Source: Rhizophagus clarus (lineage: Eukaryota; Glomeromycota; Glomeromycetes; Glomerales; Glomeraceae). Taken from it: a DNA stretch of 64,000 bases. The stretch is taken from positions 372,001 through 436,000 of the forward strand of contig BLAL01000037.1 in assembly GCA_015698045.1 (NCBI GenBank), in the 5' to 3' direction. The notes under the pieces are model-generated. The model worked only from the letters and a program-made list of their open reading frames with translations, did no database searches and was not told where the DNA came from. This document shows positions 24,521-38,476 of the stretch, one piece after another; position 1 is the first letter of the stretch, and every line of letters starts with the position of its first letter. The position numbers and the translations under genes are program-made.

Positions 24521-24536
24521 CGGGTCCTGTTGCACA

Positions 24537-25224
24537 AATAATATGTTTAACTGTACGATCTTCGTTAAATTTAGGATTATCTCAATTGTAAAGATAAATA
24601 AATTTTCTGAAGAAAATGAGAAACATTTCGTTTAGGAAATTCGATTGGTGTTAAATAATAGAATAAATTGAAAAATAAATTATTAGATTAAGATTACTAT
24701 TTGAACGCAAAATTTACTTTTTTTTAGTGTATTTACAGTATATATAGTTAAAAATTTTAAACAAGAAATTTTATTCATATTGCATAATATCGTTCATTCG
24801 CATGAAAAGAAAATCGGTCGTCATAATAAAGATCGTTTTCAAAATATATCTTTTATCCACCATAATGTACAAAAAATCCATTCATCTCGTAATTCGTAAA
24901 TTCATTAGTAGTATTTTAACTATAATTTACTATTTTTCAATTAATAAAAAAAATAAATGAACACCGATGTTTCGATAATACTTAAAATCTTCCAAAAATA
25001 AATTACTTTATATCTTTAATAAAAATTATAATTTTCGAAATAAATAAATCATCATTTTTATATATTAAAATTAATTTACTAAATAAATAAAACATTTTAC
25101 TATTTAATAATATTTCATATAATTACTTCAAATTGAACCTAAATAAAAAAAATAAATAAAACATTAAATTAATTTAAAAAACTAATCTTTAATAGTTTTT
25201 TTTTTGTTACTTTTTGCTATTTCT
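24537..25224. other. Spacer between ELMO copy B and the insertion
   Basis: This is the ELMO-kinase intergenic DNA, matching 31060-31720 (same strand) and 41349-42020 (opposite strand). It includes the block TATATAGTTAAAAATTTT at about 24745 in the same orientation as at 31219-31245. Confidence 0.6.
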
Positions 25225-27725
25225 TCAAGAAAAAGGTTCATCATAATAAAATCCGCTACCACCAGTTCCAATAATAGGTAATTTACTCGGTACTTCAATA
25301 TTTTGTGGTATTTCAACTTATTCTCCACTTAAATCTAATAATTTAACTTTAACTCCAATTTCCGTTAATATATGTATATATTCTACCGTATCTTTACTAT
25401 TAATATTTTTATCGAATAACATATTAAGTCTATCAGTCCATTCCGAATATTGTGTATAATCTCTCGCTATGAATCCTGTTAACACTGTATCCGGTCCTGA
25501 CAATAATGAAAATGTTAAATCTTGCGATAAATTATTATTTGTCATGATTGTATTTGTTGAAAGATGTCTTAAATTAACCTTAGGTGGCGACCATGGTGTC
25601 GATGTTATCTGTGGTGAAGGTCCCGTCATTATATCAGTCACTAGAGATAAATCAACTAAAATCAAAATATTACATTTTTAATAAAGGAATCATTCATCTT
25701 TATTTAAAAAAGAAATCATTTAAAAATATTAACTTACTTCTTTCAGGAAGATCCTCAATTCCATCTCTAATAAAAGTTTTCTCCGTAAAATCACTGTAAT
25801 GTAAAAATTTCATATTTGGACTAAATCTATAATATTTCCATTTTTATTAATAGTGGCTCTTTTTCCAAGATTTGTCGCAGAATTTAAAGGAACATTTGTG
25901 GTTGTTGTGATTTGAAACCAATCTCCTATTAATAAACATTTAATACGTTGACTTTTTACGAATTCATATGATTCCGTATATAATCTACTACGTAAGTTTC
26001 TACGTTACGAAAAAAAAATCATTATTTAACGTTATATTAAATTAATAATTACCTCACTGGAGTTTTGCTTAATAAATCATCACCTAATTCTAATTCTTTT
26101 AATTGTCTATCTCTAATAACTTTATATTCAACTTCCAACATATCTTTTTCAAATTCATATAATTGTTTTGTCGCTTCATCTCTTAATGCAAATTTTAATT
26201 GACTTCTCACTAAAACTGATACTTGGGAAAATCATCAACCGTCGCTTCCATATCATTCCATAGTCTGAAAAATGATTTAACCGTTATGTAATGAATTTTT
26301 TCAAATGCTAGTAATAAAGGTTGAAATGACGTTGATGTAGTATCTAAAATATTGAAAGGAAAAAAAATGTACATTAGAAAATATGCAAATTACGTAAATA
26401 CGTAAATTATGTAAATATTTGTAATATATCCAAAAATACTTACATCCGGTATTAACATCCCAATAATCACATAATAGTTCTGTAACTTCGATTGATGTTT
26501 TTGCAAATGGACATCGTCGTTCTGCAGGTCGATTATATTGTTCTAATATTGTCTAATCAATAGTAAAGTTACGTGAGGAATTTTTATAAACAAATTATAA
26601 CAATTACGTTATTTTTTACTTACTTTTTGATAATCATCAATATCTTTCTTCATAAATCCGTGCATATTTTCAAGTCCTAAATAACCGACTCGTTGAATCT
26701 CCCATTTTGGTGCTTCAGTTGCGAATCCAATTTTTCTCCATTTACCACCTTCATCAGACAGATTTGCTTTTGTCCATAATTCTTCCAACATTGCTTTATG
26801 TGATGGAATATGTAATGATACTTGTGTCCTTTTCCAACGATATGCTTGTCGCACGAAGAGGGATTGAAATTCTAACTAATTCATCTCCATGTACTCCGTT
26901 CATTAATAACTATAGTATATAACTGACGTTAATAAAGGTATCAAAAAAGTGTTTCAGCAATTCATAACTACTTTATACATACCGCGACAGCTTTTCTAAC
27001 TTTTAACTTAATCATCATTATCCATAAATGATTCCCAATGATGATCAGAAACATGTCTCATTAAAGCATTAATTAAACATAAACTATTCGAACACAGGAC
27101 ATAATCAGCAGATGAAAGATGTTGAACTAAAGTAGTAAAAAAATTTGTCATTGCATCATATAATACATCAAAACCGTATGATTTTATCGCCGATGTTGTA
27201 GAATTTTTATCTGCTGTAGCTAATTTAATAATTATAGCTGTGACAGGCTTATAAATATTTACTAACATTCGTTTCACCAAAATACTTCTCACCTAAAGAA
27301 GAAAAAAATTTAACTAGATAAGCAATTATTAACAACAATATAATCTTTGAACGCCTTGATCTCCTACCTTGTTGATGAAATTAAAACCTAATAGATCTTC
27401 CCATCTATGATCATGTTCCATCAAGATTTTGCATTGAAGTTAAAGCATAAGCAAGAGTATTTCCACTTAAATTATTATTAGTATGCCAATAAGAGATTTC
27501 AAACCACTTCTTTTTAAAAACTCATCAGCGAATTCTACTTCTTAAAATCAAATATATATTATACGCCTCCGTATATGATATATTTTTGAAGAGAAAAGGT
27601 GTCCAACTTTATAACTTTGTTATCGATAGAACCTAATTTTTCATAAATTTTCGCTTCGATCAACGGCGATGAAACTTATTCCAATCGGTTATTCTTTTTT
27701 ATTTTTCGTCAGATTATAAATCCAA
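25225..27725 (-). pseudogene. ELMO/CED-12 copy B, broken
   Basis: It aligns along exons 2-9 of the intact gene at 38477-41348 but lacks exon 1. Exon 5 (26609-26870) is nearly identical in protein to the intact copy (KWRKIGFATEAPKWEIQRVG). Defects include frameshifts in exons 2 and 3, a short in-frame loss in exon 4 (around YDAM), a one-base deletion in exon 7 near 26230 (CCCAAG in place of CCCAAAG), and a stop at 25318-25320 where the intact copy has Lys in SGEKVE. The last removes the C-terminal tail. The kinase that should follow it (18731-21036) is now separated by the 3.4 kb insertion. Confidence 0.85.
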
Positions 27726-28582
27726 ATGAAAAAAAAAAATATTTAAAAATTTGGTTGGAGAACCCACAAGAATCATCAACAATTCAATTCGCTAAATATT
27801 TACTATCAAAGGAAAAAAGAAATTAAATTAAGAAAAAAAGCAAGATTTTTGAAAGTTTACGCCATTAAATAAATATAAACTGATCGACCTAGAGTAGTAC
27901 AAAACAAACACGATCGTAAGGACGATCGTAATTATACGCTAACGAAAAATATTTTCAAGTCTTTATCATCATTATAAATAATCTTATAACAGCGTTATAT
28001 CTTTTAAATAATAATGACGTTACTGAATAACTACCATTATATATTTTGAAAATAATTTTAATAAAAGGTATTTTAATTCTTTAAAATCATATTATTTATT
28101 ACCGTATATATATTTTTGGTTCTCAATGCAAATGAGATCAAAATAACTGAAAAAGATAAAATTTATTAACATGCTTGTATGTTATCAGGAATAATTTTTA
28201 TATTGATTCGATAATATATTTTTCTTTATTAGTTTAGTTAAAAGTGGATTAGCTTTTTTTAATCATATATGAAAAAAAATAATAACGAAATATGATCTTA
28301 TAACATTTAATTCATTTAATTGTCATTGAAAAAATTTCGTATTTTCGTCTAAATTTAAGTTTTCAAGAAAAGTACTGCTCACTATCTTGTGACACAATAA
28401 TAAATTTCCATAAATAATTAACCGTACACATAATAACATAATTTATTTAAGGCGTTAAAAATGAATTATTCAAATTACAAACTAAGAGATTTGTTAATTG
28501 CTACTCTATTCTTAGTGTTTAAATAATTCTAAATAAAAATATAATAAATGTAAAAAATATGAATCATATGATTTTAATTGTT
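27726..28582. other. Segment between kinase B and ELMO copy B
   Basis: The junction ATTTGGTTGGAGAACCCACA at about 27745 replaces ELMO exon 1. The remainder repeats 17996-18730. No gene seen. Confidence 0.5.
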
Positions 28583-30946
28583 TTAAAATCCGTCTGCATT
28601 TAAACAAAAAAAAAAATGGTTATTATAAAAAATCCGTAATAAATTTAAAACCAAATTTATTTATAGGTTGTAATTACCATTAGGAATTTCAAAATCAGCT
28701 TGTTCTTCTGAATGGAAATTTGAAGTATCATACATTTCATCATCTAATTTATAAAAAAAAAAAATAAAATTAAAATAAAATTAAAAAATTTATTATTAAA
28801 TAAATTTATAAATTATACCATCGATATCATCAATATTATGCTTTTTTACTTGTTGTATAGTAGTTTCTTCTTTATAACTGACTTGATTATCTATAAAAAT
28901 ATTATTATTAAAATAAATCACAATTTATTAGAATTATGATTCTGCTTACCATTATTGGAATTTATTTGCATATTTTCAAATATTTTGGATAATTTTTTAC
29001 TATCATCTAATCATTAAAAAGAATTATCAATATATCATCATTTCAAAAAATAGAACGCTAAAACTTAATAATTATTCACCTTTTAATATACTATCACTTG
29101 ATTTTGACGTATTATTATTACTTTTATTATCAAAATCTTCGACTGAAAATAAAAAAAAGTGAATAAATTTATTAATAAATTTTCTATATAATTGGAAAAT
29201 ATTTAATAATGCTTACTATTATAAGGAATGCTAAAGCCATAAGGTTTACTATGAAATGCTTTAAAATAATTTATGTAATTAGTTAAATAATACTTCAGTT
29301 ATAAAAAATAATTAATGGAATTTATATATTCTATTATATACCTTCTTGTTCTTCTATTAAATTTATACAAAATTGATTAATGTTAGTAATATGTAAGATA
29401 CTATTTATTTTGTGAAATATATAATTATAATTATACCTTCAGTTGCATTTTTTGGTTCAGGAAGATCTTTAAACTGATAAACTTTACTGGTAAATAACCT
29501 GCTTGTACTATTATTATAAGTTTCAAGAATATTTATTTCATTTGTTTTTGAAATAGTATTTGCTTTTGATTTAGATAACCCAATTTTTCCAACTAATTTT
29601 TTAACAATACTTTTATCCCTTTTATGTCTATTTGATTCATTTTGATAATTTAATCTATTAATTTTAGCTATTTCGTTAAAAAGAGTATTAATATCAGGTC
29701 TTTTTGTTGGATCAGCTTCCCAACATTGTACCATTAATTTTTTATATTCTAAAGGAGTTCCTGGTATTATTTTTGGTCTCATTCCACTTATTATTTTTAG
29801 TGCAAGTTCATAATCATTTTCAAAATTAATAAAAGGTGATTGTCCAGATGAAATTTCCCACATGAGCATGCCAATACTATAAATATCTGATGCAAAAGAT
29901 GTTCCTTTTCCAGAAATAACTTCGGGTGCAATATATGGAAGATTTCCATATATACTATTTAATGGTTTATCAGCTGGTCCACAAAATCCAAGATCACTTA
30001 TACAAAGAACATTTGCATTATGATATAAAACGTTTCCAGAATGCAAATCTCTGTGAATTGCATTTTCAGAATGAATTCTAGAGACAGCATACACTATTTC
30101 ATCAATAATTTGAATTCTTTTTTCCCATGTTAGTTTATTGTGGTTATTATATAAGTATTCTTTTAAATTATAATCCAATTTATATATCACAAGTATGTAA
30201 TTTCCATCTAGTGGGTTTTTTGTTAAACCATAACATTGAACAATATGTGAATGTTTGTTACTTATGCATAAATGAAATTTACTCTACAAAATCAAAAGCT
30301 TTATTATTAAATAATTTTTATTAATAGCATTTTTAGTTACTTTATAATTATATACCTCATCAAACCAACTTCTATTAGCACTTTCAACATTTTCCAACTT
30401 TTTGAGTACTACTCGATGCGCTCCATATCTTTTTAATTTTTTTTCTTTTGAATCCCATTCATCATAACATCCATCAATCCAATATGCTCCATAAATTTCA
30501 GAGCATCCACCTTTAGTTAAATATTTAATATTTTGTAATTTATTATATGGGATCCATTCTACTATTCTATTTGGTTTAAGTGTTTTCATTTGACATTGTT
30601 GTATTAAATTATCTATATCATTATTTCCAGATGTCCAGTTTGAAAAATTTGATTTTAAATAATTTCGAACACAATATTCACAGTATAATGTAGCTAAACA
30701 TTCATCATGACAATTTTCACAAATTCTTTTTGTTCCTTCATTTCTAAGAATTTTATAAGTATCAAAATCTTTATTTAATAATTTTATTGCATATGATTTT
30801 TCATCTTTTGTAAGAGATTTGTCAGAAGGAATAGTTCGTCGTAATAATTCAAATTTTTTGTCCAAAGTATCCTGATTTTTCACATCCATTAATGCATATG
30901 CTCTATGATATGCAGCAAAAACTATGTCTTTTCGAATAGAATCCAT
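28583..30946 (-). CDS. TKL-like protein kinase B with Cys-rich N-terminus, 9 exons, intact
   Basis: In gene order the exons are 30946-30356, 30283-29437, 29353-29342, 29258-29217, 29142-29080, 29006-28950, 28890-28819, 28743-28678 and 28593-28583. They give 586 residues. It has the putative zinc motif (CENCHDECLATLYCEYC), the loop KGGCSEIY, the VVLKK lysine, HRDLHSGN, DLG and YIAPE. A basic linker (KSIVKKLVGKIGLSKSK) follows the kinase fold and then the micro-exon tail. Exon 5 is one codon longer than in kinases A, E and F, and all exons remain phase 1. An in-frame ATG 102 bases upstream (31048) would add 34 residues. The start at 30946 is preferred because copies A and F preserve only this one. 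Confidence 0.87.
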
Positions 30947-31048
30947 AATGAAAAATTTTTTATCAATTGAAAAGTGAAAAAAACTTAAATTCGTTAAATA
31001 AATAAAACCTGAAACGGAGTTTATATTACGGGGGGTTGCACAAATCAT

Positions 31049-31721
31049 ATGTTTAATTGTACGACCTTCGTTAAATTCAGGATTATCTCGATTGTGAAAA
31101 AAAAATGAGAAACATTTCGTTTAAGAAGTTCGTTTGGTGTTCAATAATTGAATAAATTGAAATAAATTATTAGATTAAGACTACTATTTGAACGCAAAAT
31201 TTACTTATTTTAATATTTATAAAAGTATATATAGTTAAAAATTTTAAACAAGAAATTTTATCCATATTGCATAATATTGTTCATTCGAATGAAAAGAAAA
31301 TCGGCCATCATAATAAAGATCGTTTTCAAATGTATATGTTTATCTACCATAATATAAAAAAAAGCTCATTCATTCCGTAATTCGTAAATTCATCATTAAT
31401 ATTTTAACTATAATTTGTTATTCTTCAAATTAATAAAAAAATAAATGAACACCGATGTTTCGATAATATTTAAAATCTTTCAAAATAAATTACTTTATAT
31501 CATCTTTAATAATAATTTTAATTTTCGAAATAAATACATCTCATTTTTATATATTAAAATTAATTTACTAAAATAAATAAAACATTTTACTATTTAATAA
31601 TAATTCAAATAATTACTTCAAATTGAACCGAAATAAAAAATAAATAAATAAAAGATTAAATTAATTTAAAAAACTAATCTCTATAATAGTTTTTTCTTTT
31701 TTTGTTACTTTTTCTATTTCT
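31049..31721. other. Intergenic DNA between ELMO copy C and kinase B
   Basis: It is nearly identical to 41349-42020 read on the other strand, apart from a 27-bp block at 31219-31245 that is inverted relative to that copy. It presumably holds the kinase promoter. AT-rich with no gene. Confidence 0.6.
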
Positions 31722-34170
31722 TCAAGAAAAAGGATCATCATAATAAAATCCGCTACCACCAGTTCCAATAATAGGTAATTTACTTGGTACTTCGATATTT
31801 TGTGGTATTTCAACTTTTTCTCCACTTAAATCTAATAATTTAACTTTAACTCCAATTTCCGTTAATATATGTATATATTCTGCTGTAACTTTACTATTAA
31901 TATTTTTATCGAATAACATATTAAGTCCATCAGTCCATTCCGAATATTGTGTATAATCTTTCGCTATGAATTCTGTTAACACTGTATCCGGTCCTGACAA
32001 TAATGAAAATGTTAAATCTTGTGATAAATTATTGTTTGTCATGATGGCATTTGTTGAAAGATGTCTTAATTAGCCTTAGAAGGCAACCCTGTTGTCGATG
32101 TTATCTGTGGTGAAGGTACCGTCATTATATCAGTCACTAGAGACAAATCAACTAAAATAAACGTATTATATTTTAATAAAAGAATCATTCATCTTTATTT
32201 AAAAAAGAAAACACTTAAAAATATTAACTTACTTCTTTCAGAAAAACCCTCAATTCCGTCTATAATAAAAGTTTTCTCCGTAAAATCACTATAATGTAAA
32301 AATTTCATATTTGGACTAAATCTATAATATTTCCATTTTTATTAATAGTGGCTCTTTTTCCAAGATTTGTCGCAGAATTTAAAGGAACATTTGTGGTTGT
32401 TTGATTTGAAACCAATCTCCTATTAATAAACATTTAATACGTTGGCTCTTTACGAATTTATAAGATTCCGTATATAACCTACTACGTAAATCCCTAACGC
32501 TACGAAAAATAAAGTATTATTAATGTTATTATATTAAATTAAAATTAATAATCAACTTAAAATTTAAAAATTAAATCATTTACCTCACCGGAGTTTTGTT
32601 AAATAGTTCATCACCTAATTCTAATTCTCTTAATTGTCTATCTCTAATAACTTCATATTCAACTTCCAACATATTTTTTTTTTCAAATTCATATAATTTG
32701 GTTTGTTGCTTCATCTCTTAAAGCAAATTTTAATTGACTTCTTACTAAAGCAATACTTTGGGAAAATCATCAACCGTCGCTTCCATATCATTCCATAAAC
32801 TGAAAAATGATTTAACAGTTATGTAATGAATTTTTTCAAATGCTAATAATAAAAGGTTGAAATGACGTTGATGTTGTATCCAGAATACCGAAAGAAAAAA
32901 AAATTATATTAGAAAAATATGTAATTACGTAAATATTTGTAATATATCAAACATCCAGTACTAACATCCCAATAATCACATAATAGTTCTGTAACCTCGA
33001 TTGATGCTTTTGCAAATGGACATTATCGTTCTGCAGGTCGATTACATTGTTCCAACATTGTCTAATCAGTAAAAAGTTACGTGAGAAATCAATTATAATA
33101 ACAATTACGTTATTTTTTACTTACTTTTCGATAATCATCAATACCTTTCTTCATAAATCCGGGAATAATTTTAAATCCTAAATAATTGAATCTCCCATTT
33201 TGGTTACGAATCCAATTTTTCTTCATTTACTACTTTCATCAGATAAATTTGCATTTGTCCATAATTCTTTCAAACTTTCCTTACGTGATGGAATATGTAA
33301 TGATACTTGTGTCCTTTTCCAACGATATGTTTGTCGTACGAAGAGGGATTGAAATTCTAACAATTGCTTTGATGATTCATCCCCATATACTTCGTTCATT
33401 AATAACTAGAGCATATAACTGGCGTTAAAAAAGGAATCAAAAAAGTGTTTCAACTATTCGTAACTACTTTATACATACCGCAAAAACTTTTCTGATTTTT
33501 AACTTAATCATCATATCTATAAAGGATTCCCAATGATGATCAGAAACATATCTCATTAAAGCATTAATTAAACATAAACTATTCGAACACAGGACATAAT
33601 CAGCAGATGAAAGACGTTGAACTAAAGTTGTGGTTGTTTTATCATTACATCATATAATACATCAGAACCGTATGGTTTAACGCTAAAGTTGTGGAATTTT
33701 TATTTTCTGTGACTAATTCAATGATTATAGCCGTGGCAGGCCTACAAATATTTATTAATGTTTGTTTCACCAAAACATATATCACTTAAAGAAAAGAAAT
33801 TAAATTAGATAAACAATTATTGACGATGGAAAAAACTTTGAATGTCTTGATCTCCTACCTTATTGATAAAATCAAAACTTAAATATTCCTATCCACGATC
33901 ATGTTCCAGCATTGAAGTAAGCAAGAATATTTCCATTTAAATCCTTTAATAGTATAACAATAAGAGATTTCAAGTCATTTCTTTTTAAAAACTCATCAGC
34001 GAATTTTACTTCTTAAAATCGAATATATATTATACGCCTCCATATACGATATATATTTGAAGGAAAAGGGTGACCGATTTCAGAACTTTGATATTGATAG
34101 AACCTAATTTTCCTCTTCAGCCAACGGCGAAGAAACTAATTCCAACATTTCATTCTTTTTTATCTTATAA
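31722..34170 (-). pseudogene. ELMO/CED-12 copy C, broken
   Basis: Exons 3-9 and a degraded exon 2 can be aligned to the intact gene; exon 1 is missing. The last exon (31722-32042) still reads to the natural end FYYDDPFS. Upstream there is a lost base near 32070 (GCTAATTAAGAC where the intact gene has GCTAATTTAAGAC). Exon 7 has an extra base near 32700 and an A-run expansion, and exon 5 is eroded with lost internal bases. The copy has more damage than copy B in the middle but a better-preserved 3' end. Confidence 0.82.
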
Positions 34171-35633
34171 AGCCAAATGAAAAAAAAAACATTTAAGGTT
34201 GGTAAGTCCGTAAGAGTCGCTAATAATTTAATTTCGCTAAATATTTACTATCAAAGGAAGAAAGAAATTAAATTAAAGAAAAAAAGCAAGATTTATGAAA
34301 GTTTACGCCATTAAATAAATATAAACTGTAGTAGTACAAAACAAACACGACCGCAGGGACGATCGTAATAATACGCTAACGTGTATAAATTTTAAAAACG
34401 AACGTGCTCGATATCACGCAATTGTGGCTAAATATTTTAAATGAATTCATTTTAAATTTGAATTTAATGCTACATTACAAGCATTTTCTATGTCATTATA
34501 TAGTGTGATCTAGTGTAGCGACTTTCTTGATTATTGTGATCTAAGTGCAAAAATATCAGCAAAACTTCACCGTATGTTGTAGATTAATATTTTGTTTTGT
34601 TTGGTAAAAAAAAAATTTCAGAAGTGACTGAATGTTCTTGAACATTCTCTACCGTATCTATTAGACAATAAGAATTGTTATTACTTTATTAGTATAGAAA
34701 ATTGTGAAATACCATTTGCTGCGAATGATAACTTTAAATACTCAACGCATCCATGAAGTTTTAAATATAATTTTCCGTAATATAAATAGCTGAATTATAA
34801 CATAAAAGAAATCATTTTATTTTTTTTTACAATAAATCATAGTCTGTATGATAACGTTGTAGTTTATTTTTGATTTATATAAATTTTTCAAATTGGTAGT
34901 AAATATAAATTCTCTTTCGTTTTTTTTTCGTTAAAATAGAGTTATAAAAATGATCACAAAATTTTGACGGTGCGAACATGAATTACCCATCTGACAAACA
35001 ATTCTTTTAAATGATAAGTTTGTTCTGAAATGACTGCACGTTAAAAGTTGAGTTAGTTAAAATTATTTGTCACATTATGATGTAACTAGTTAAACATAAT
35101 CATTATCATAACAATTTTCACAAGTTCATATTCAAACAAATTAATAATTTTATTGTACATTTTTTTGTAAGAGATTTGTTAGCAAGAACATTTGAATAGA
35201 GTGATTAGCGAATAACTTGAATCACTTTTTAGTAATGCCAAACAACAATATACATTGCTAGTTGGTTAAACAATAACGATAATAACCAACAACCATTTTA
35301 CTAATTACGTGTCTGATTTTAGGGTTAAAATAAAATTAAGCATATCCAACTTCATTTTTTTTACGTGTAAGTAATTACATTTATCATTATTATTCAACTT
35401 TACTTTTTTAGTGTTAGCAGTTAAATCGTCTTTGATTTTAAGGTAATGGAAAAGAAAATTATTAATTATTTCTCTTATTGATAATTATGTAATTTTACAG
35501 TATGAAATAACATTGCCATTCGAGTGATCACTTACAGTATGCAAACTTACCAGATCAAAGTCAAATTGTATACTATGGGAAGCTATAAAACAACGTTATA
35601 TATTTAAATGTTTAAACAAATATTGATAATTAC
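34171..35633. other. Spacer with duplicated segment and kinase scrap
   Basis: 34190-34380 repeats the DNA upstream of the other truncated ELMO copies. 35060-35200 carries a kinase exon 1 scrap (CATAACAATTTTCACAAG and GTAAGAGATTTGTTAGCAAG). 35200-35560 matches 17260-17780. No intact gene. Confidence 0.5.
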
Positions 35634-36894
35634 CTTCTTGTTCTTCTATTAAAATAAATAAGACGGATCATTATTTTAATGTAATTATTTTTGATTAATA
35701 TAAATCTTTTTACCCTTTGTTGCATTTTTTGGATCAGATAAATCTTTAAAATTATTTATTTTGCTACTACTGGAATTTCTAAAAAAAGAGTTAATAGAGT
35801 TGATAGAACTTGTACTAAATTTGTGTTTAATCAAAAATTATTTATGTTTGTAATGTTATTTGAACGCTGTTCATCTTTTTCATTTCAAAGATATCTCTTA
35901 TCGTATTTATATTTTAAAGGAGTTCCTGGTATTACTCTTGGCCTCGTCCCATTTATTATTTTTATTACAAGATCATAATTATGTTTACAAACAAAATGTG
36001 GTTGTCCAGATCCATTTTAAATGTAACTTCAGGTGCTATATAATATATACTTTTTTAATGGTTTATCGGCCTGTCCACAAAATCCGAGATCACTTATTAC
36101 ACGAACATTAATTAGTGTAAATCTCTGTGAATAGATGAATTATAGAGACAGCTTACACTATATATCTGAAATAATTTGTATGTTAGTATATCGTGATTTT
36201 GTTGTAAATATTCTCTTAAATTATCATCATAATTACGCCTTACAAGCATATAATTCCATCTGTTGTGCACCGCACTTGTTACTTATTGTTAAATGAGTTT
36301 CACTCTATAAAATTAAAAATATTAAATTTTATGAATAATATTTTTTTTTTTTTTAATTACACATACGATACCTCTTCAAACCAACTTCTGTTAGCGCTTT
36401 CAATATTTTCTTGAGTACTACGTCATACCCTCCATCCATCCAGCATGCTGTATAAATTTTTGAGCATCCACCATTCGTTAAATATTCGATATTTTGTGAT
36501 TTATTATATGAGATCCATTCTACTATTCTATCCGGCCTACAGTAAGCGTTTCCTTTTTCTTGACATTTTTGTATTAATTATCAATATCATTATTTCCAGA
36601 CGTCCAACTTGAAAAGTTTTCTTTTAAATAATTTCGGACACATAATGTAGCTAAACACTCACCATGACAATTTTCACAACCCTACATTATCAACAAGTTT
36701 ATAATAATCAAAATCTTTATTTAATAATTCTACTGCGACGATTTTCATCCTTCGCAAGTGATTTATCATCGATAATAGTCTTTTGTGAAAATTTAAATTT
36801 TTTGTCCAAGCTATCTTTAATATTATTAATCTATTAATGCATATTCTCTATCAATCGTAGCAAAAACAAACAAAGTCTTTGTGAATAGGTGTCA
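35634..36894 (-). pseudogene. Kinase copy D, broken
   Basis: It has the same order as the intact kinases: the 12-base micro-exon at 35634-35645, the exon 2 end near 35714, and exon 1 at about 36370-36894. Much of the kinase fold is deleted: the segment between the APE helix and the KYKKL region is shortened (about 35860-36060), and the HRD loop near 36110-36140 is broken. The first exon has frameshifts at the zinc motif (36660-36720). The start near 36894 reads MTPIHKD in a shifted context. The tail exons after the micro-exon were not found. It lies at the centre of the inverted array. Confidence 0.8.
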
Positions 36895-38476
36895 TAATAA
36901 TATGAGACAATAATTTAATAATTTATATAGATAAAATGATGTTCGAGGCTTAACAATTAATAGTTAATTTCGGAGCGAATTTTGAAACAAATTTCGTGAG
37001 AGTTGAAAAAAAAGGAAATAAACCCGTAAAAGGGAAAATTACACAATTTGGAATTTTACATGCAATATTTATACGTTCAATCCTTTTTTTTTTAAACAGA
37101 AACTAATGCACGTTTCTTGACTTATTTATAGTAGAATTATCGTATAAAATAAATGTTTTTTGGTTCAAACGAAATAAAGACTCATAAGAAATCATGGTAT
37201 AAACAAGTAGCAGACTTGTTCCGTTACATTATTCTATACAGAGTAGTTACGAAACTTGCACTTGTATAAATAGGTAGAAAAAAGATTTGCCAACTTAGTA
37301 ATTCAACATGTTACAGTATTTAAAGTATTAATACTTGTAGAATTCCCCTAAAAAATTTAATAAATTAAACAAATTTATATCATTTATTTTACAAAAAAAT
37401 ATTCTTTTATTATTGCAACAATTACAAATATTTTTCGTTCGTTAGGTCGCATTGAATTTTGTTTGTTATGATTAATATATATGGTAAACAAAAAAATATA
37501 AGTAATAAGAATATCAAAATTAAAACTTAGCCAATTTTAAATTAATTATTTACGTTATAATGTTGTATTTATAAAAATGATCTATTAATTATCGTATAAC
37601 TTTGCACGGTAAATCCGATCACTCATAATTTAAGTTTAGATCTATCTACAGTTACCATATTTATTCAAAGTATAATTAAACATGGTTTAACACGTTACAG
37701 AAATTTTAAGGGTTCATTACATTTAATTTTTTTTTCGATTATTTTTTTTGACCATTCCTCATTGAAATAAAAAAGAAAAAAAAAAAATTTGATCCCTAAA
37801 ATTTATTTTTGGTATATAAATAATAATGGTTGTTTTTATTTGTTTGTTGTTCAACCAATTTTTTTTTTTTCTAATAATTGATTACAAGATCTCTTATTGG
37901 TGCAGATTTTAATTTTTTTTCGGTAAAAATAATTAAGGTATAAATGTTGCGTAACTTAAGGAAATGATTTTTGTACATCTTTATTTATAATTTATATATA
38001 TATACTTCATTCAATGCAATGCATATAATATTAAAACAAAAATATAATTATTTTTTTCTTTAATTTCCTCTTTTTTTACTTTTTCGACCAGAATTTTTTT
38101 TTTTTAAAAAAAAAAATAGTAAAAAAAAAAAAGTATTTTAAAAAAAAAAATTTTTATTCATGAAAATTATTTAATATTTATATCGATTTTTTTTTTGTAT
38201 ATTTGTGTCCCTTGACATGTAAAATAATCATTTAAAATATAATAATAATAATAAAAAAAAATTCCCTTGCAATTAATAAAAAATCAAATTAGTTATTCCT
38301 TACATAATCCTTGTTTAATTAGTGTCCTTTAACTCCTTTTCTCCCCTATTTCCCCCCCTACAAAATTCTTCACCACGGAAAAAACAAAGAAATTTTGGGG
38401 AAGTTATAGTAGGAGATTTTCTAAACGTCATCAGAAACAAACGATCCTTTTTGATAATCCAACTGCACATCATCAA
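36895..38476. other. Array centre and upstream region of the intact ELMO gene
   Basis: AT-rich with long A and T homopolymers (38090-38160). No gene was seen. The last 150 bases before the ELMO ATG are less AT-rich, with a C-rich stretch near 38340-38360 that probably lies in the 5' leader. Gene orientation switches from minus to plus within this stretch. Confidence 0.5.

Larger units (their letters stand above)
21133..24528. mobile_element. 3.4 kb DNA transposon-like insertion with 8-bp target duplication
   Basis: Comparison with the uninterrupted junctions near 31035 (minus unit) and 42030 (plus unit) shows that the stretch is an insertion. GTTGCACA is duplicated at 21125-21132 and 24529-24536. 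The element starts AGGACCCCG and ends CGGGTCCT, so it has short inverted ends of 7-9 bases with weaker similarity further in. The 8-base duplication is seen in hAT, P, Merlin and Zisupton-type elements; the superfamily cannot be assigned from the ends alone. Inside are broken frames at 21441-22880, a GC-richer patch at 23200-23480, and AT-rich flanks. No transposase catalytic motif was recognised. Confidence 0.8.
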
